The position numbers and the translations under genes were made by a program. The notes under the pieces are model-generated. The model worked only from the letters and a program-made list of their open reading frames with translations, was not told the origin of the DNA and ran no database searches. 64,000 nt of DNA from CAZYLZ01 sp964648335 (lineage in GTDB: Bacteria; Patescibacteriota; Minisyncoccia; Phycocordibacterales; UBA2100), in NCBI GenBank assembly GCA_964648335.1, contig CAZYLZ010000001.1:62001-126000 (forward strand). The letters are read 5' to 3'. Below are positions 14,379-23,337 of the stretch, piece by piece (the stretch's first letter is position 1; each line of letters opens with the position of its first letter).

Positions 14379-16193
14379 TTACTCTGTCGCAGTGTCTTGC
14401 GTAAAGAGGTGCCAGACCTGCTCGGTCTCGGTATACCACTGGTACACATTAAGGAATCTCTCTGCCGGTGTAGTGAGGGCCCCTAGCATCGTGCCGTGCA
14501 CCGACTTCGGTAGCACATAGATGAAGTCTGGAGCATACAGGAAAATCGCCGGATTGTCTCCTTGTACGATTTTTGCAAAGCTTACGTAATCTTCTTCGCG
14601 TTGCCTACGGTCAACCAAGGCGCGAGCCTCGGTGAGGAGAGTGTCGGCCTTTGAGTTTGCGTAGAGAGCGAGGTTGAGCCCCGGGTCTATGCGTTGGCTC
14701 GAATGCCAGAACGCAAAGAGATCAAGGGAGCGTCCGACTATCTCGCCAAAGAGAAGCGCGTCATAGTCGCGCGGACGGATCGCCGAGGTGTTGAGATCGC
14801 TCGTCGAGAAGACGTGCACCGTAACATTCGCACCCAAGGCGCGCCAAGCCGATGCGACGGCTTCTGCGGTGTCCTTGAGTTCCGGTGTGTCGGCAGTCGA
14901 GATTGCGAAGGTCAACTGTTCGGTCTTCTTGCCAGTCTTCTTGGTCCACGTGTGCACCGACTCGTCAAATGTCCATCCGCCCTTCTCGAGAATGGACTTC
15001 GCGTTCGCAATCGGATCTTCTGCCGGTTCCTCGGCGGCGAGCTTATCAGAATTGAGAACACCAGGCGGGATAGGTCCGTCAATCGGCTTGCCGTAGCCGC
15101 CGAGTGCTTTCGCAATGATCTCTTTCTTGTTGATCGCGACGTTAAGTGCTTTGCGTACCGATGCGTCGGTAAACACCGGCGCCTGCGACTGGTTGAAGAA
15201 GATGGCGAACACGCGTGGCAAGGGAGCGCTCAGTACTTGAGCGTCAGGGTCTATCTGTGTTAGCTGCGAAGGCTCAAGTCCCGCGACCGCTTCGATGGTA
15301 CCGGCTTTGTATGCCTTGAGGAGTGCCGTGCTGTTGGGGAAGAACGAGAGTTTGATGGAGCTTATGTACGGGTAGCCCAAAGTAAAGCGATCAAACGCCG
15401 CGAGATAGAAGACCGACGGCGCACCCGTGGAGTCTGCGGTGGTACGCACGACCTCGTACGGGCCGCTTCCGATAGGATCGGTATTGAGCTTGTGGAACGA
15501 GAACTCCTCGGGGGTGACGTTCTGCCAGAGATGTTTGGGAAGGATGCCGAGCGTCGTGTTCTCGAGAAACGGCGAATATGCGTGAGACAGCATAAAGACG
15601 ACGGTCTGTGCGTCCGGTGCCGAAACCTCGACACCTTCCCAGTCCGCACGCTTGGGACTCTTTACGCTCGGATTCTGCGCGGCTTCGACGGTATAGACGA
15701 CATCGGCAGAGGTGAGCGGCTTGCCATCGTGAAAGACCGCGTTCCGTCGGATCTTGAACGTGTATGTCTTGCCGTCGTCCGAGACGGTGTACGACTCGGC
15801 GAGGTCGGGAATGAAGTTGCCGTCGGCGTCGGCGCGCAACAGGCCCGAGTACACGAGTGAGGTCACGTCGCGATCTGCGTCTGATATTGCTAATAGCGGG
15901 TTAGAGAAACGCGGCGTCCCGACGATACCTTCGGAGAACGACCCCGAATGAGCAGGGACCGACACCATGATGCTCTTATTGAGTTCGGCGAGCATGGTAA
16001 AGGCACTCACGGCGAGTATGACCGAGAGTACATACAGGAGAAGGCGTTCGAACGGAGTGAACGAAACCAAGAGCTCTTCGAGGCGGCGGATACCACGTAC
16101 CCGGCGAGATTTAGTGAGCGTAGAATCTGGTTGCGATGAAAAAAGCGTACGTGGGGACGTACTCGGTGACGCGATTATATCTGGTTGATCCAT
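14379..16193 (-). CDS. Membrane-anchored oligopeptide/dipeptide-binding protein (SBP family 5)
   Basis: This 604-residue solute-binding protein has an unusual N-terminus: about 45 cytoplasmic residues, a TM anchor near residues 49-68, then the extracytoplasmic binding domain. SBP_5 features include LVYSGLLRADADGNFIPDLAESY and TFKIRRNAVFHDGKPLTSADVVYT, and a C-terminal region with LYAPDFIYVLPKSVHG. The family binds peptides for ABC importers or acts as a chaperone or sensor. No permease or ATPase gene adjoins it, so a transporter partner, if any, lies elsewhere. Neighbours are secG upstream and rnj downstream on the same strand. Confidence 0.88.
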   Translation of the reverse strand: MDQPDIIASPSTSPRTLFSSQPDSTLTKSRRVRGIRRLEELLVSFTPFERLLLYVLSVILAVSAFTMLAELNKSIMVSVPAHSGSFSEGIVGTPRFSNPLLAISDADRDVTSLVYSGLLRADADGNFIPDLAESYTVSDDGKTYTFKIRRNAVFHDGKPLTSADVVYTVEAAQNPSVKSPKRADWEGVEVSAPDAQTVVFMLSHAYSPFLENTTLGILPKHLWQNVTPEEFSFHKLNTDPIGSGPYEVVRTTADSTGAPSVFYLAAFDRFTLGYPYISSIKLSFFPNSTALLKAYKAGTIEAVAGLEPSQLTQIDPDAQVLSAPLPRVFAIFFNQSQAPVFTDASVRKALNVAINKKEIIAKALGGYGKPIDGPIPPGVLNSDKLAAEEPAEDPIANAKSILEKGGWTFDESVHTWTKKTGKKTEQLTFAISTADTPELKDTAEAVASAWRALGANVTVHVFSTSDLNTSAIRPRDYDALLFGEIVGRSLDLFAFWHSSQRIDPGLNLALYANSKADTLLTEARALVDRRQREEDYVSFAKIVQGDNPAIFLYAPDFIYVLPKSVHGTMLGALTTPAERFLNVYQWYTETEQVWHLFTQDTATE

Positions 16194-16231
16194 ATGAATA
16201 CCGCACCACGCTCAGGGCGTGGGGGATTTGG

Positions 16232-16462
16232 TTAGATGAACAAAGTGGCAAGAGCCGAGAATGCGAACAGGATACCAAGTGCGATGGTTGCCCTAAAGAG
16301 GGTCTTCTCGAGGCCGCGGCGGGTATGAAAACCCGAGCTGAAGTTGTCAGCGCCGAATGCGCCGCCCAGGGTCGCCCCTGTGCGCTGCAAAAGTATCGCT
16401 CCCATAAGAAGCGCCGAGATGACTACCTGAAGGTAGGGCAGATAAAGACTTAGCGTTGCCAT
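16232..16462 (-). CDS. secG: SecG, protein-export translocase subunit
   Basis: The 76-residue protein has two TM segments (about residues 8-27 and 54-74) around the conserved loop LLQRTGATLGGAFGADN and RRGLEK, which is diagnostic of SecG. It forms part of the SecYEG channel. The start at 16462 is preferred over the ATG at 16480; TAGCAT on the minus strand ends 8 nt upstream and there is no SD. It appears to head the secG-SBP-rnj unit. A small GC-rich hairpin without a T-run lies between secG and the next gene. Confidence 0.9.
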   Translation of the reverse strand: MATLSLYLPYLQVVISALLMGAILLQRTGATLGGAFGADNFSSGFHTRRGLEKTLFRATIALGILFAFSALATLFI

Positions 16463-16526
16463 GTATGAAGATGCTAGCACGAGGGCCTGGGAGGGTCAAT
16501 AATCGGATGAAGAGCCGACTATAGCA

Positions 16527-16626
16527 NNNNNNNNNNNNNNNNNNNNNNNNNNNNNNNNNNNNNNNNNNNNNNNNNNNNNNNNNNNNNNNNNNNNNNNNNN
16601 NNNNNNNNNNNNNNNNNNNNNNNNNN
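16527..16626. other. Assembly gap (100 Ns)
   Basis: There are exactly 100 N characters, a conventional scaffold-gap length, so the real distance is unknown. The 3' end of the gene at 16627 is lost in it. Any reading frame drawn across the gap is artificial. Confidence 0.98.
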
Positions 16627-17666
16627 CGGTCGATGAGATCGCGCTCGGCCGGGAAGTCACCGCCGTACTGGGCGATGATCGCCGTGGCGCTTCCATAGGA
16701 CACGGTCGCGATCGGGTCGGCGCGCAAGGCACGCATGCGTTCGCGCTCGATGCGCTTGGCTTCGCGGGCAAGATCGGCCGAACGCTTGAGTTCGCCGTAG
16801 CGGTGCTCGCGGGTCTTGAGAAGTGCATCGACGGGGTTGGTCGAGAACGCGACTGCGTCTGCGACCGTCGCGAGCGATACCGTCAGACCTGCTCGGTGAG
16901 CCTTGACCAGGTTCTCCTGGACGTCGGCCGGGGCCGGTGGCAACTCGATACCGACCCTGACGCCGGTTGTGGGTTCCTGGTAGTCGGGCCAGAGCTTCTC
17001 GAGCGAGGTCTTGTGGTCGGCGAGGTCTGCCTCGAGGAGCTTACGCTCGACTTTGGCGAGGACCTCGGGGCGCACGTAGCCGTGGTCGACATTGCGGTAG
17101 TCGGTCCATTCGGAAGTGGCATAGCCACCGACGACGAGAGCGATCGTGCCGCCGAGAGCGACCAGAGCGATCGGCGCGGCGAGGTACAGCATGAGAGCTG
17201 TAGTGCTCGCACCGGACAGCAGGGCGCCGATAGCCAGGCCTTTGAGCGGACGGCTGCCGATGATGGCGACCGCACGTTCTTCGATGCCTTGCAGGGGCTT
17301 CTTCGAGACCAGCACCTGCCCATTGTTGTCGGGGTTGACCCGGTAGATCTCTGCCTGTAGGCAGAGATTGTTCCAGGCGACCGTCGGCGTGATGGCCAGG
17401 TAGCCGATGTCGTGCTTCGCGAGCGTGCTTGCCAGGATGTCGGCATCGTGCCGGTACCGCATTGCGACCTTCCGGCGCTCTTCCTTGGCTTCGTCGATGA
17501 TCTTCGACTCGGCGGCAGGGTCGGGCGACGGGATGCCGGCGATCACCTTGATCGACTGGGCTTTCGCCCGGTCGATGACCGACTTCGGTACGTGCGGGTT
17601 TGCGATCTCTCGCTCGACCGCCGGGCCGATTGCCTCGGCAAGATACGCAAGATTTGAAGCTCGCAT
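16627..17666 (-). CDS. Hypothetical membrane protein, 3'-truncated by the gap
   Basis: About 347 residues are visible from the ATG at 17666, which has GGAG 7 nt upstream on the minus strand. The N-terminal half is hydrophilic and helical. Near residues 155-195 there are two strongly hydrophobic stretches rich in Ala, Gly and Leu, followed by a charged helical region. No family is recognised, and it is not a copy of the four paralogues upstream. It has its own promoter. The end of the protein is unknown because of the N run. Confidence 0.6.
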
Positions 17667-17718
17667 ACTTCGTCTCCTTTTCAATGTACAGAAAGGGCGG
17701 ATGCCCAATCTGATAGGG

Positions 17719-17748
17719 GTTATACCACTAAAAACGTGTACGTGTAAA
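17719..17748 (-). promoter_or_regulatory. Promoter of the gap-truncated gene
   Basis: On the minus strand TTTACA (17743-17748) and TATAAC (17719-17724) are separated by 18 nt, directly after the terminator of the preceding gene. Confidence 0.55.
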
Positions 17749-17759
17749 GAGCGGGCCAT

Positions 17760-17789
17760 AAAAAACCGCAGAGGGGAATCCCTCTGCGG
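17760..17789 (-). terminator. Intrinsic terminator (minus strand)
   Basis: CCGCAGAGGG (17766-17775) / CCCTCTGCGG (17780-17789) has a six-A flank, read as a T-run on the minus strand. It closes paralogue 4. Confidence 0.9.
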
Positions 17790-17799
17790 GTTGGGCGGA

Positions 17800-18558
17800 T
17801 CATGGTCCGTATTTTACGAGTTCGAGTTTGTCGACCCGAAGCATCGCGAGTTGTTCGGGAGTATTGGGGACTCTTTGTCCTACCGCCTTGATGTTTTCTG
17901 ACCGTACGAACCTCTCCACATACCCTTGTGCAAGCCTTTCGGTGGCCTGAGGGATCGCGAGATCGACATCGCTTACACGTAGATCAGGATTTTTATCGAG
18001 CAGCTGTTGTACCAGTGTGTGCTTGTCGGTACTCAATACGAGCTTTGCGGTGTAGATAATGGTAGCGTCCACCGTGTTGTCTTCCAACAAGACTCTGGTT
18101 TTGAAGCTATCTGTCATCCGTGCAAACGAGACAGCCTCGCTTTGCGCATTCCTGATACCGCGTGGTACAGACTGTCCCGGTGTCATCACCTTACGATCGT
18201 GCGTGACACGCACCTCGTACCGGGAGTACGAGACCACCGGTGAGCGCAACCATATATGGAGACCGACCACAATCCACATGAGGACCGCTGCACACGCTAA
18301 AATAACGGCGGCAGCACTTGGATCTTCTTCGACTCCATACACTAACGCACAGGTGGCGATGCCGCAGCTCAAGAAAATCATCGATACCATCAGTAACGCG
18401 TTCGTGCCTTCTCTGGTGGCGGTAATTACAATTTCATTCGCGACGTAGATCGCCCAAACCGAACCGATGACAATTGCGATCCATGCAATAAGCCCACAGG
18501 CAGGACCGACAATTTCTTGATAGAACCGATATGGTCGCGTAGTTACCGGTAGGGACAT
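17800..18558 (-). CDS. Tandem membrane protein paralogue 4
   Basis: This 252-residue member of a local four-gene family has three hydrophobic segments in residues ~22-110, then a soluble domain opened by YSRYEVRVTHDR and PGQSVPRG. The start at 18558 (MSLPV) is chosen because GGAG stands about 7 nt upstream; the ATG at 18570 overlaps that site. The C-terminal part has a helical region with VERFVRSENIKAVGQ, matched in the paralogues. No named family is recognised; a distant likeness to SPFH/band-7 domains is possible but unproven. Confidence 0.7.
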   Translation of the reverse strand: MSLPVTTRPYRFYQEIVGPACGLIAWIAIVIGSVWAIYVANEIVITATREGTNALLMVSMIFLSCGIATCALVYGVEEDPSAAAVILACAAVLMWIVVGLHIWLRSPVVSYSRYEVRVTHDRKVMTPGQSVPRGIRNAQSEAVSFARMTDSFKTRVLLEDNTVDATIIYTAKLVLSTDKHTLVQQLLDKNPDLRVSDVDLAIPQATERLAQGYVERFVRSENIKAVGQRVPNTPEQLAMLRVDKLELVKYGP

Positions 18559-18594
18559 ATGAGACTCCATTTGTTTGTCGATTCAGCTCGTTGG

Positions 18595-18622
18595 TTTATA
18601 TCACGTTTTTTAGTATTTACAA
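18595..18622 (-). promoter_or_regulatory. Promoter of paralogue 4
   Basis: On the minus strand TTGTAA (18617-18622), a 16-nt spacer and TATAAA (18595-18600). The -35 abuts the upstream terminator. Confidence 0.65.
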
Positions 18623-18651
18623 GAAAACCGCCGTACCTGTGGGTACGGCGG
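18621..18651 (-). terminator. Intrinsic terminator of paralogue 3
   Basis: CCGCCGTACC (18628-18637) / GGTACGGCGG (18642-18651) is followed on the minus strand by TTTTCTT. The same stem recurs after paralogues 1 and 2. Confidence 0.9.
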
Positions 18652-18656
18652 GGAGG

Positions 18657-19406
18657 CTAGGGGCGAATGGTGATCTCATCGATCCGCACTCGGCCCAGAT
18701 AGCTGATTGTATGCGGTATATCACGCCCGACTGCGTTGATGCCTTCGGCACGTACGAAGTCGGCAATGAGCGATGCAGTCGCTGTCGCGAGTTCTGCGCT
18801 TGCACGCTGTGCGACTTCGCTTGCAGGAGGCGTGCTTTTGTCGAGCACTTTCTGCAAGAGATCGACCAGTCCGCGATCCGGTTTAAAGTCGACTCCGTAT
18901 CGGACCGAGAGCCGAAGCCGTTTTTCGTTGGGAACCTCGATGGTAATGGGTCCCTGGAACTTCTTTGCATCGATCAGGTAGCTGAGCGGAGTTAGTACTC
19001 CTCGATTGACGGACTCGCCGACACCAAGCACCTGTCGACTCGTGAGTACCCTGATTTCGTTCCGGTCGTAGTGAAGCAGCGGATCGCGGATCAAGAGGCA
19101 AATCCCCACGATACTCCAACTCAAGAGCGCTCCGGCAACGGGGTAAGTCGTCAGTGGCCACGATTCGTCAGTGCCCTCGAGCCAGTTCATGACTACCAGC
19201 ATCGCGCTAGCGAGGCCCACGACGACGAAAATCATCGCTAGTTCGGCGTCTGCCGTTTCGATGTTCTGGACTGCCGCCCACTTAAGCGCGAGCGCGATTG
19301 CAATGAACCCTGCGAGCGACATCGTTAGATGGGCGATTACCGAGAGTGCCGGTCGTATATGACTATTGTACAGTGCGTACGAAGGCGTACTGACATATGC
19401 AGACAT
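18657..19406 (-). CDS. Tandem membrane protein paralogue 3
   Basis: This 249-residue protein has three hydrophobic segments followed by the family hallmark YDRNEIRVLTSRQVLGVGES and NRGVLTPLS. A C-terminal helical region contains VRAEGINAVGRDI. Identity to its neighbours is low outside the hallmark, so the duplications are old. The start at 19406 has GGAG about 7 nt upstream; the upstream extension runs through the terminator and is rejected. Function unknown. Confidence 0.7.
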   Translation of the reverse strand: MSAYVSTPSYALYNSHIRPALSVIAHLTMSLAGFIAIALALKWAAVQNIETADAELAMIFVVVGLASAMLVVMNWLEGTDESWPLTTYPVAGALLSWSIVGICLLIRDPLLHYDRNEIRVLTSRQVLGVGESVNRGVLTPLSYLIDAKKFQGPITIEVPNEKRLRLSVRYGVDFKPDRGLVDLLQKVLDKSTPPASEVAQRASAELATATASLIADFVRAEGINAVGRDIPHTISYLGRVRIDEITIRP

Positions 19407-19436
19407 AGGTGTCTCCTTTGGTTCTGATCTGAAAAA

Positions 19437-19464
19437 CTTATACCATATTTCCGTATATTTACAA
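19437..19464 (-). promoter_or_regulatory. Promoter of paralogue 3
   Basis: On the minus strand TTGTAA (19459-19464), a 16-nt spacer and TATAAG (19437-19442). The spacer is identical to that of paralogue 2. Confidence 0.7.
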
Positions 19465-19494
19465 GAAATCCGCCGTACCTGTGGGGTACGGCGG
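19465..19494 (-). terminator. Intrinsic terminator of paralogue 2
   Basis: CCGCCGTACC (19470-19479) / GGTACGGCGG (19485-19494) with a 5-nt loop; the minus-strand tail is ATTTCTT. Confidence 0.85.
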
Positions 19495-19503
19495 ATGCGC
19501 AAA

Positions 19504-20262
19504 TTAACCGATGATGTTGGTGATACTGTCGATGATGATGCTTTCCAGGAAGACGCCTTCGGCCAGCGGTATGATGCCAAGCGCCTTGCTTCCGTGTACC
19601 AAGACATGTTTTTTGGCTGCAGCGATCGCTTCTTCCTTCAGTAACTGTTCGATCACGATACGTGCATACTTGGTTTCAAAATCCGTCTTCGCCAACAGGT
19701 CCTGGACGGGCTTTCTGAGCTTTGCAATGCTGCGCAAAGTGAATCTGAAGCGAATCGACAGTAACTGATTGCTATCCGCTGTTACGAGCTCGACGGTTTC
19801 GAATCGCGACTCTTCCTGTTTATTGCTTGAGATCACACGTCTGCTCAGCGGTGTCCAAAACCCGCGCTCGACTCGTTCGCCTTCGGCCAACAGATGTCGA
19901 TTGGTGGTTACTCGGATTTCGCGATTAGAATAGTACAGATAGGGTTCATCTGTATGGATCGTGATAAGAACGACGGCCCATGACACCACTGCCGCGGCAA
20001 TGACCAGTAGTATCCCTCCAAATTGTATCTCTCGCGGGATCAGGCATAGGAGGGCACAGATTCCGGTACTGAACATGAGGAGAAAGACGATAAGCAGCGG
20101 CCCGTCACCCGTTTCTATACTTTGTGTATATGCAACGACACCCGCCTTGAAGCCGCCGTAGATAGCGATGCAGATGACGAAGAGCCATGCAATGCGACTG
20201 CAGATGGGTCGTACATAGTTTGTATACCGATCATAGATCGGCGATTGAGCTGCGACTAACAT
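19504..20262 (-). CDS. Tandem membrane protein paralogue 2
   Basis: This 252-residue protein has the same layout: SPIYDRYTNYVRP at the N-terminus, three hydrophobic segments to about residue 112, then YYSNREIRVTTNRHLLAEGE and ERGFWTPLS. The C-terminus contains a helical stretch ending in HGSKALGIIP. GGAGG lies about 4 nt before the ATG at 20262. It shares with paralogue 1 the N-terminal SPxYxxY...RP pattern. Function unknown. Confidence 0.7.
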   Translation of the reverse strand: MLVAAQSPIYDRYTNYVRPICSRIAWLFVICIAIYGGFKAGVVAYTQSIETGDGPLLIVFLLMFSTGICALLCLIPREIQFGGILLVIAAAVVSWAVVLITIHTDEPYLYYSNREIRVTTNRHLLAEGERVERGFWTPLSRRVISSNKQEESRFETVELVTADSNQLLSIRFRFTLRSIAKLRKPVQDLLAKTDFETKYARIVIEQLLKEEAIAAAKKHVLVHGSKALGIIPLAEGVFLESIIIDSITNIIG

Positions 20263-20298
20263 GAGGCCTCCGAGTTCTTTTGGGTTTACGCTAAGTAA

Positions 20299-20326
20299 TC
20301 TATACCATATTTCCGTATATTTACAA
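20299..20326 (-). promoter_or_regulatory. Promoter of paralogue 2
   Basis: On the minus strand TTGTAA (20321-20326), a 16-nt spacer and TATAGA (20299-20304). Confidence 0.7.
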
Positions 20327-20356
20327 CAAAACCGCCGTACCTGTGGGGTACGGCGG
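20327..20356 (-). terminator. Intrinsic terminator of paralogue 1
   Basis: CCGCCGTACC (20332-20341) / GGTACGGCGG (20347-20356) with a 5-nt loop, followed on the minus strand by TTTTGTT. Confidence 0.88.
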
Positions 20357-20367
20357 ATGAACTGCGA

Positions 20368-21114
20368 TTAGCGAACCGAGGTGCGCATTTCTCTGATCTG
20401 GATAGGGGCGAAACGGGGGTCGGGATGCGTGATCCACTGACCGACCGCACCAGTACCTTTTTCGATGGCGAGCTGCTGCACCGCCGGGCCGGTAATGCTC
20501 GCGATGTAGTCGCCGATTGTTGCTGGGATATCGCGCGCCAGAGTCGGCGTCTTGTCGAGCATCTCTTGCACGATCGCCCGGAGGCTGTCGTGCTCGCTCA
20601 GAGCTACAGAATAGGTGAGCTCCGACGCAACACCGCGCATATCCGTCTTAAGCATCCTCTTATAAGTGGATGGGACATGCTTCGTCTTCACGACGAATGT
20701 TTTCTGTTTCCAGACCGTGCGCGTCACGACGTCTCCCGGCCTCATGATGACCCGCTCGTCCGTTACGCGAATTTCGCCGGGACGATACTCGATTATGCGA
20801 TTGACGTAGAGGATCGCGCACGACAGCAGCACCAACGCGACAGCACACGAGGCGACCCAGCGGCTATACCGTATCTCTGTGTCGACGGCGACAGGGACTC
20901 CGAGTAAGACGCCGATGAGTGAGACTAGGATGGTAGAGATCTTCAACACTTCGCTGCCGGTCTCGTTGGTAAGCACCATTCCTGCTTCGCCTGCGAGGTA
21001 GGCGATAGCTGCTGATCCGACCAGTAAGATGACAGTGAAAATTTTCGAAAGCCCTGGCCGAAGCGTCTTAGCATAGTACCCGTAAAGCGGTGATAGGGCG
21101 GCTGCTGTAGCCAT
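20368..21114 (-). CDS. Tandem membrane protein paralogue 1
   Basis: This 248-residue protein is the first of the array in transcription order. It has LSPLYGYYAKTLRP at the N-terminus, hydrophobic segments near residues 22-45, 57-77 and 86-105, then YRPGEIRVTDERVIMRPGD. The C-terminal part has QEMLDKTPTLARDIP and EKGTGAVGQWI, both recognisable in paralogue 4 (LLDKNPDL, IKAVGQRV). GGAGA lies about 6 nt before the ATG. With three TM segments the C-terminal domain and the N-terminus would lie on opposite sides of the membrane. Function unknown. Confidence 0.7.
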   Translation of the reverse strand: MATAAALSPLYGYYAKTLRPGLSKIFTVILLVGSAAIAYLAGEAGMVLTNETGSEVLKISTILVSLIGVLLGVPVAVDTEIRYSRWVASCAVALVLLSCAILYVNRIIEYRPGEIRVTDERVIMRPGDVVTRTVWKQKTFVVKTKHVPSTYKRMLKTDMRGVASELTYSVALSEHDSLRAIVQEMLDKTPTLARDIPATIGDYIASITGPAVQQLAIEKGTGAVGQWITHPDPRFAPIQIREMRTSVR

Positions 21115-21152
21115 TGTGTCTCTCCGTATCGTTCGTTTCTATACTGGATTAA

Positions 21153-21180
21153 TTCATACCATAAAAAACTTTATTTGCAA
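21153..21180 (-). promoter_or_regulatory. Promoter of paralogue 1
   Basis: On the minus strand TTGCAA (21175-21180), a 16-nt spacer and TATGAA (21153-21158), the same spacing as at the other paralogues. Confidence 0.55.
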
Positions 21181-21183
21181 TTC

Positions 21184-21213
21184 TGGACACCACGCCACGA
21201 TTTTTACTATAAT
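21184..21213 (+). promoter_or_regulatory. Promoter of groES-groEL
   Basis: TGGACA (21184-21189) and a perfect TATAAT (21208-21213) are separated by 18 nt. The leader would be about 80 nt. No CIRCE inverted repeat (TTAGCACTC / GAGTGCTAA) is visible, so HrcA control is not supported. Confidence 0.7.
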
Positions 21214-21298
21214 GCACGCGCTTTGGGCACTGGAGTCTGTTATTGTGCTCAGATACAAATCTTTTACCAGACCTTTTAAAAAATAACCTGTTCACACT

Positions 21299-21613
21299 AT
21301 GGCAAAAAAAGAAACGAAGACGGCAAAAGTCCTCCCGCTGGGAGACCGCGTGCTCATACGCCCCGTCGATGCCGACGCCACCAAATCGCCGAGTGGCATC
21401 ATCATCCCTGATTCTGCACAGAAGAAAGAATCGAAGGAAGGGAAGGTTATAGCGGTAGGACCAGGTCGCCTCGAAGAGGGCAAGCGTATCGAGATCGCAC
21501 TCGAAATAGGCGACAAGGTCTTGTATCGCCAGGGCTGGGACAACGAGATCGAGATCGACGAGGTGAAGCACTACTTAGTGAACGAATCCGACATTCTCGC
21601 GATAATCGAGTAA
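21299..21613 (+). CDS. groS: Co-chaperonin GroES
   Basis: The 104-residue protein is the lid of the GroEL folding chamber. PLGDRVLIRPVDADATKSPSGIIIPDSA carries the mobile loop, and GKVIAVGPGRLEEGKRI and DKVLYRQGWDNEIEIDEVKHYLVNESDILAII complete the fold; the length is usual. The ATG at 21299 has no SD. groEL follows after 52 nt on the same strand. Confidence 0.96.
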   Translation: MAKKETKTAKVLPLGDRVLIRPVDADATKSPSGIIIPDSAQKKESKEGKVIAVGPGRLEEGKRIEIALEIGDKVLYRQGWDNEIEIDEVKHYLVNESDILAIIE

Positions 21614-21665
21614 CCGGACAGCGTTCGTTTGCAAATGCTATTTCTTACTCATAACACTAACTACC

Positions 21666-23330
21666 ATGGCTAAAAGAATCATCTATACCGAAGACGCACG
21701 TGCAAAGCTCAAGGTCGGCATCGACAAGGTCGCCGACACTGTCAAGCTTACGCTCGGCCCCCGCGGACGAAATGTCGCATTGGGCAAAAGTTGGGGCGGA
21801 CCGACCATCACCAACGACGGTGTCTCTATAGCAAAAGAGATCACGCTCAAGGATAACATCGAGAACATGGGCGCCGAGATCGTAAAGGAGGTCGCGTCTA
21901 AGACCAACGACGCGGTCGGCGACGGCACCACCACATCGATCGTCCTCTTTCAGGCGATGGTCAACGATGGACTCAAACGAATCTCGTTGGGTGCTAATCC
22001 GACGGATGTGCGCGAGGGCATGATGGCAGCGTCTCATGATGCCGTTAAGCTCTTGCAGGACATGTCGAAGCCGATCAAGTCGAAGGCCGAGATCGAGCAG
22101 GTCGCGACGATTTCGTCCGAGTCGACAGAGCTCGGGGCCGAGATAGCGCGCGTGATCGAGATGGTGGGACAAGACGGTGTCGTGACGGTAGAAGAGTCGC
22201 ACTCGTTCGGTATCGAGTCTGAGGTCGTCGAGGGAATGGAATTTGATAAGGGATACGTTTCGGCATACATGATCACCAACGCCGAGCGCATGGAGGCCGT
22301 GATGCGCGATGCATCGGTCCTCGTCACCGACAAAAAGATCTCGACCGTCAAAGAGATCCTTCCGCTTTTGGAAAAGCTCGCACAGAGCGGCAAGAAAGAG
22401 CTAGTCATCATCGCCGACGATGTCGACGGAGAGGCACTCACGACGCTCGTGGTCAACAAGCTCCGCGGCGCCTTTAGTGTGCTTGCGGTTAAGGCACCGG
22501 GATATGGCGATAGGAAGAAAGAGATGCTCCAAGACATTGCGGCGACCATCGGCGCCACCGTCGTTTCCGAAGACTTGGGCGTAAAGCTCGAGGCAGTCGA
22601 GCTCGACGTGCTCGGCAAGGCCAACCGCGTCGTCGCGACAAAGGACTCGACAACTATAATCGGCGGAAAGGGAAAGAAGAGCGATATCGAAGCTCGCGTA
22701 CGACAGCTCAAGGCACAGCTCGAGAATACGACGTCCAAGTTTGACAAAGAGAAGTTGGGTGAGCGCATCGCCAAGCTCGCTGGCGGTGTCGCGGTCATCC
22801 GCGTCGGTGCCGCAACCGAGACCGAGATGAAATATCTTAAAGACAAGATCGAAGACGCAGTCAATGCGACCAAGGCAGCAATAGCCGAGGGTATCGTTCC
22901 GGGCGGCGGCACTGCGTTGGTGCGCTTGGGCGCGGGGCTGAGCAAGAAGCTCCAGGACAAATCGCACGCCAACCGCGGCGAGGCGTTCAAGGCAGGGTAC
23001 GCGACCGTCATCAACTCGTGCTTGGCACCCTTGCAAGAGATCATTCGCAACACCACGCACGATGTTGGCGTCGACAGCGCAATCTTGGTGACCAAGGTTG
23101 TCGAGGGCGGCATGGGCTTTAACGCGAAGACGCGCGAGGCGCTCCCCGACATGTTCAAGGCCGGCATCATCGACCCGGTCAAGGTCACGCGCATGGCGCT
23201 TACCAACGCAGCATCTGCTGCCGCGGTCTTCCTTACGACCGACGCGGTTGTCGCTGACGAGCCGGAAGAGAAATCCGCTCCGGCGGGTGGAGGGGCAGGT
23301 ATGGGGGGTGGTATGGGCATGGACTACTAG
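21666..23330 (+). CDS. groL: Chaperonin GroEL
   Basis: This is the 554-residue ATP-dependent folding chamber subunit. KLTLGPRGRNVALGKSWGGP, the ATP-site NDAVGDGTTTS, GIVPGGGTALVRL and the C-terminal Gly-Gly-Met tail are all present. No SD precedes the ATG at 21666. It is co-transcribed with groES. A dispersed hairpin repeat begins 7 nt after its stop, followed by an intrinsic terminator. Confidence 0.97.
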   Translation: MAKRIIYTEDARAKLKVGIDKVADTVKLTLGPRGRNVALGKSWGGPTITNDGVSIAKEITLKDNIENMGAEIVKEVASKTNDAVGDGTTTSIVLFQAMVNDGLKRISLGANPTDVREGMMAASHDAVKLLQDMSKPIKSKAEIEQVATISSESTELGAEIARVIEMVGQDGVVTVEESHSFGIESEVVEGMEFDKGYVSAYMITNAERMEAVMRDASVLVTDKKISTVKEILPLLEKLAQSGKKELVIIADDVDGEALTTLVVNKLRGAFSVLAVKAPGYGDRKKEMLQDIAATIGATVVSEDLGVKLEAVELDVLGKANRVVATKDSTTIIGGKGKKSDIEARVRQLKAQLENTTSKFDKEKLGERIAKLAGGVAVIRVGAATETEMKYLKDKIEDAVNATKAAIAEGIVPGGGTALVRLGAGLSKKLQDKSHANRGEAFKAGYATVINSCLAPLQEIIRNTTHDVGVDSAILVTKVVEGGMGFNAKTREALPDMFKAGIIDPVKVTRMALTNAASAAAVFLTTDAVVADEPEEKSAPAGGGAGMGGGMGMDY

Positions 23331-23337
23331 GGTAAGA

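Noticed and set aside
14379..16193. Complete peptide ABC importer around the SBP_5 gene
   Set aside because: Neighbours are secG and rnj; no oligopeptide permease or ATPase gene is present.
16347..17759. A 470-codon frame running across the N block into the secG region
   Set aside because: It only stays open because Ns are not stops; gap length is arbitrary and the part beyond the gap is antisense to secG.
21214..21298. Possible CIRCE (HrcA) operator before groES
   Set aside because: GCACT and GTGCTC occur, but they do not form the 9-9-9 inverted repeat of CIRCE.
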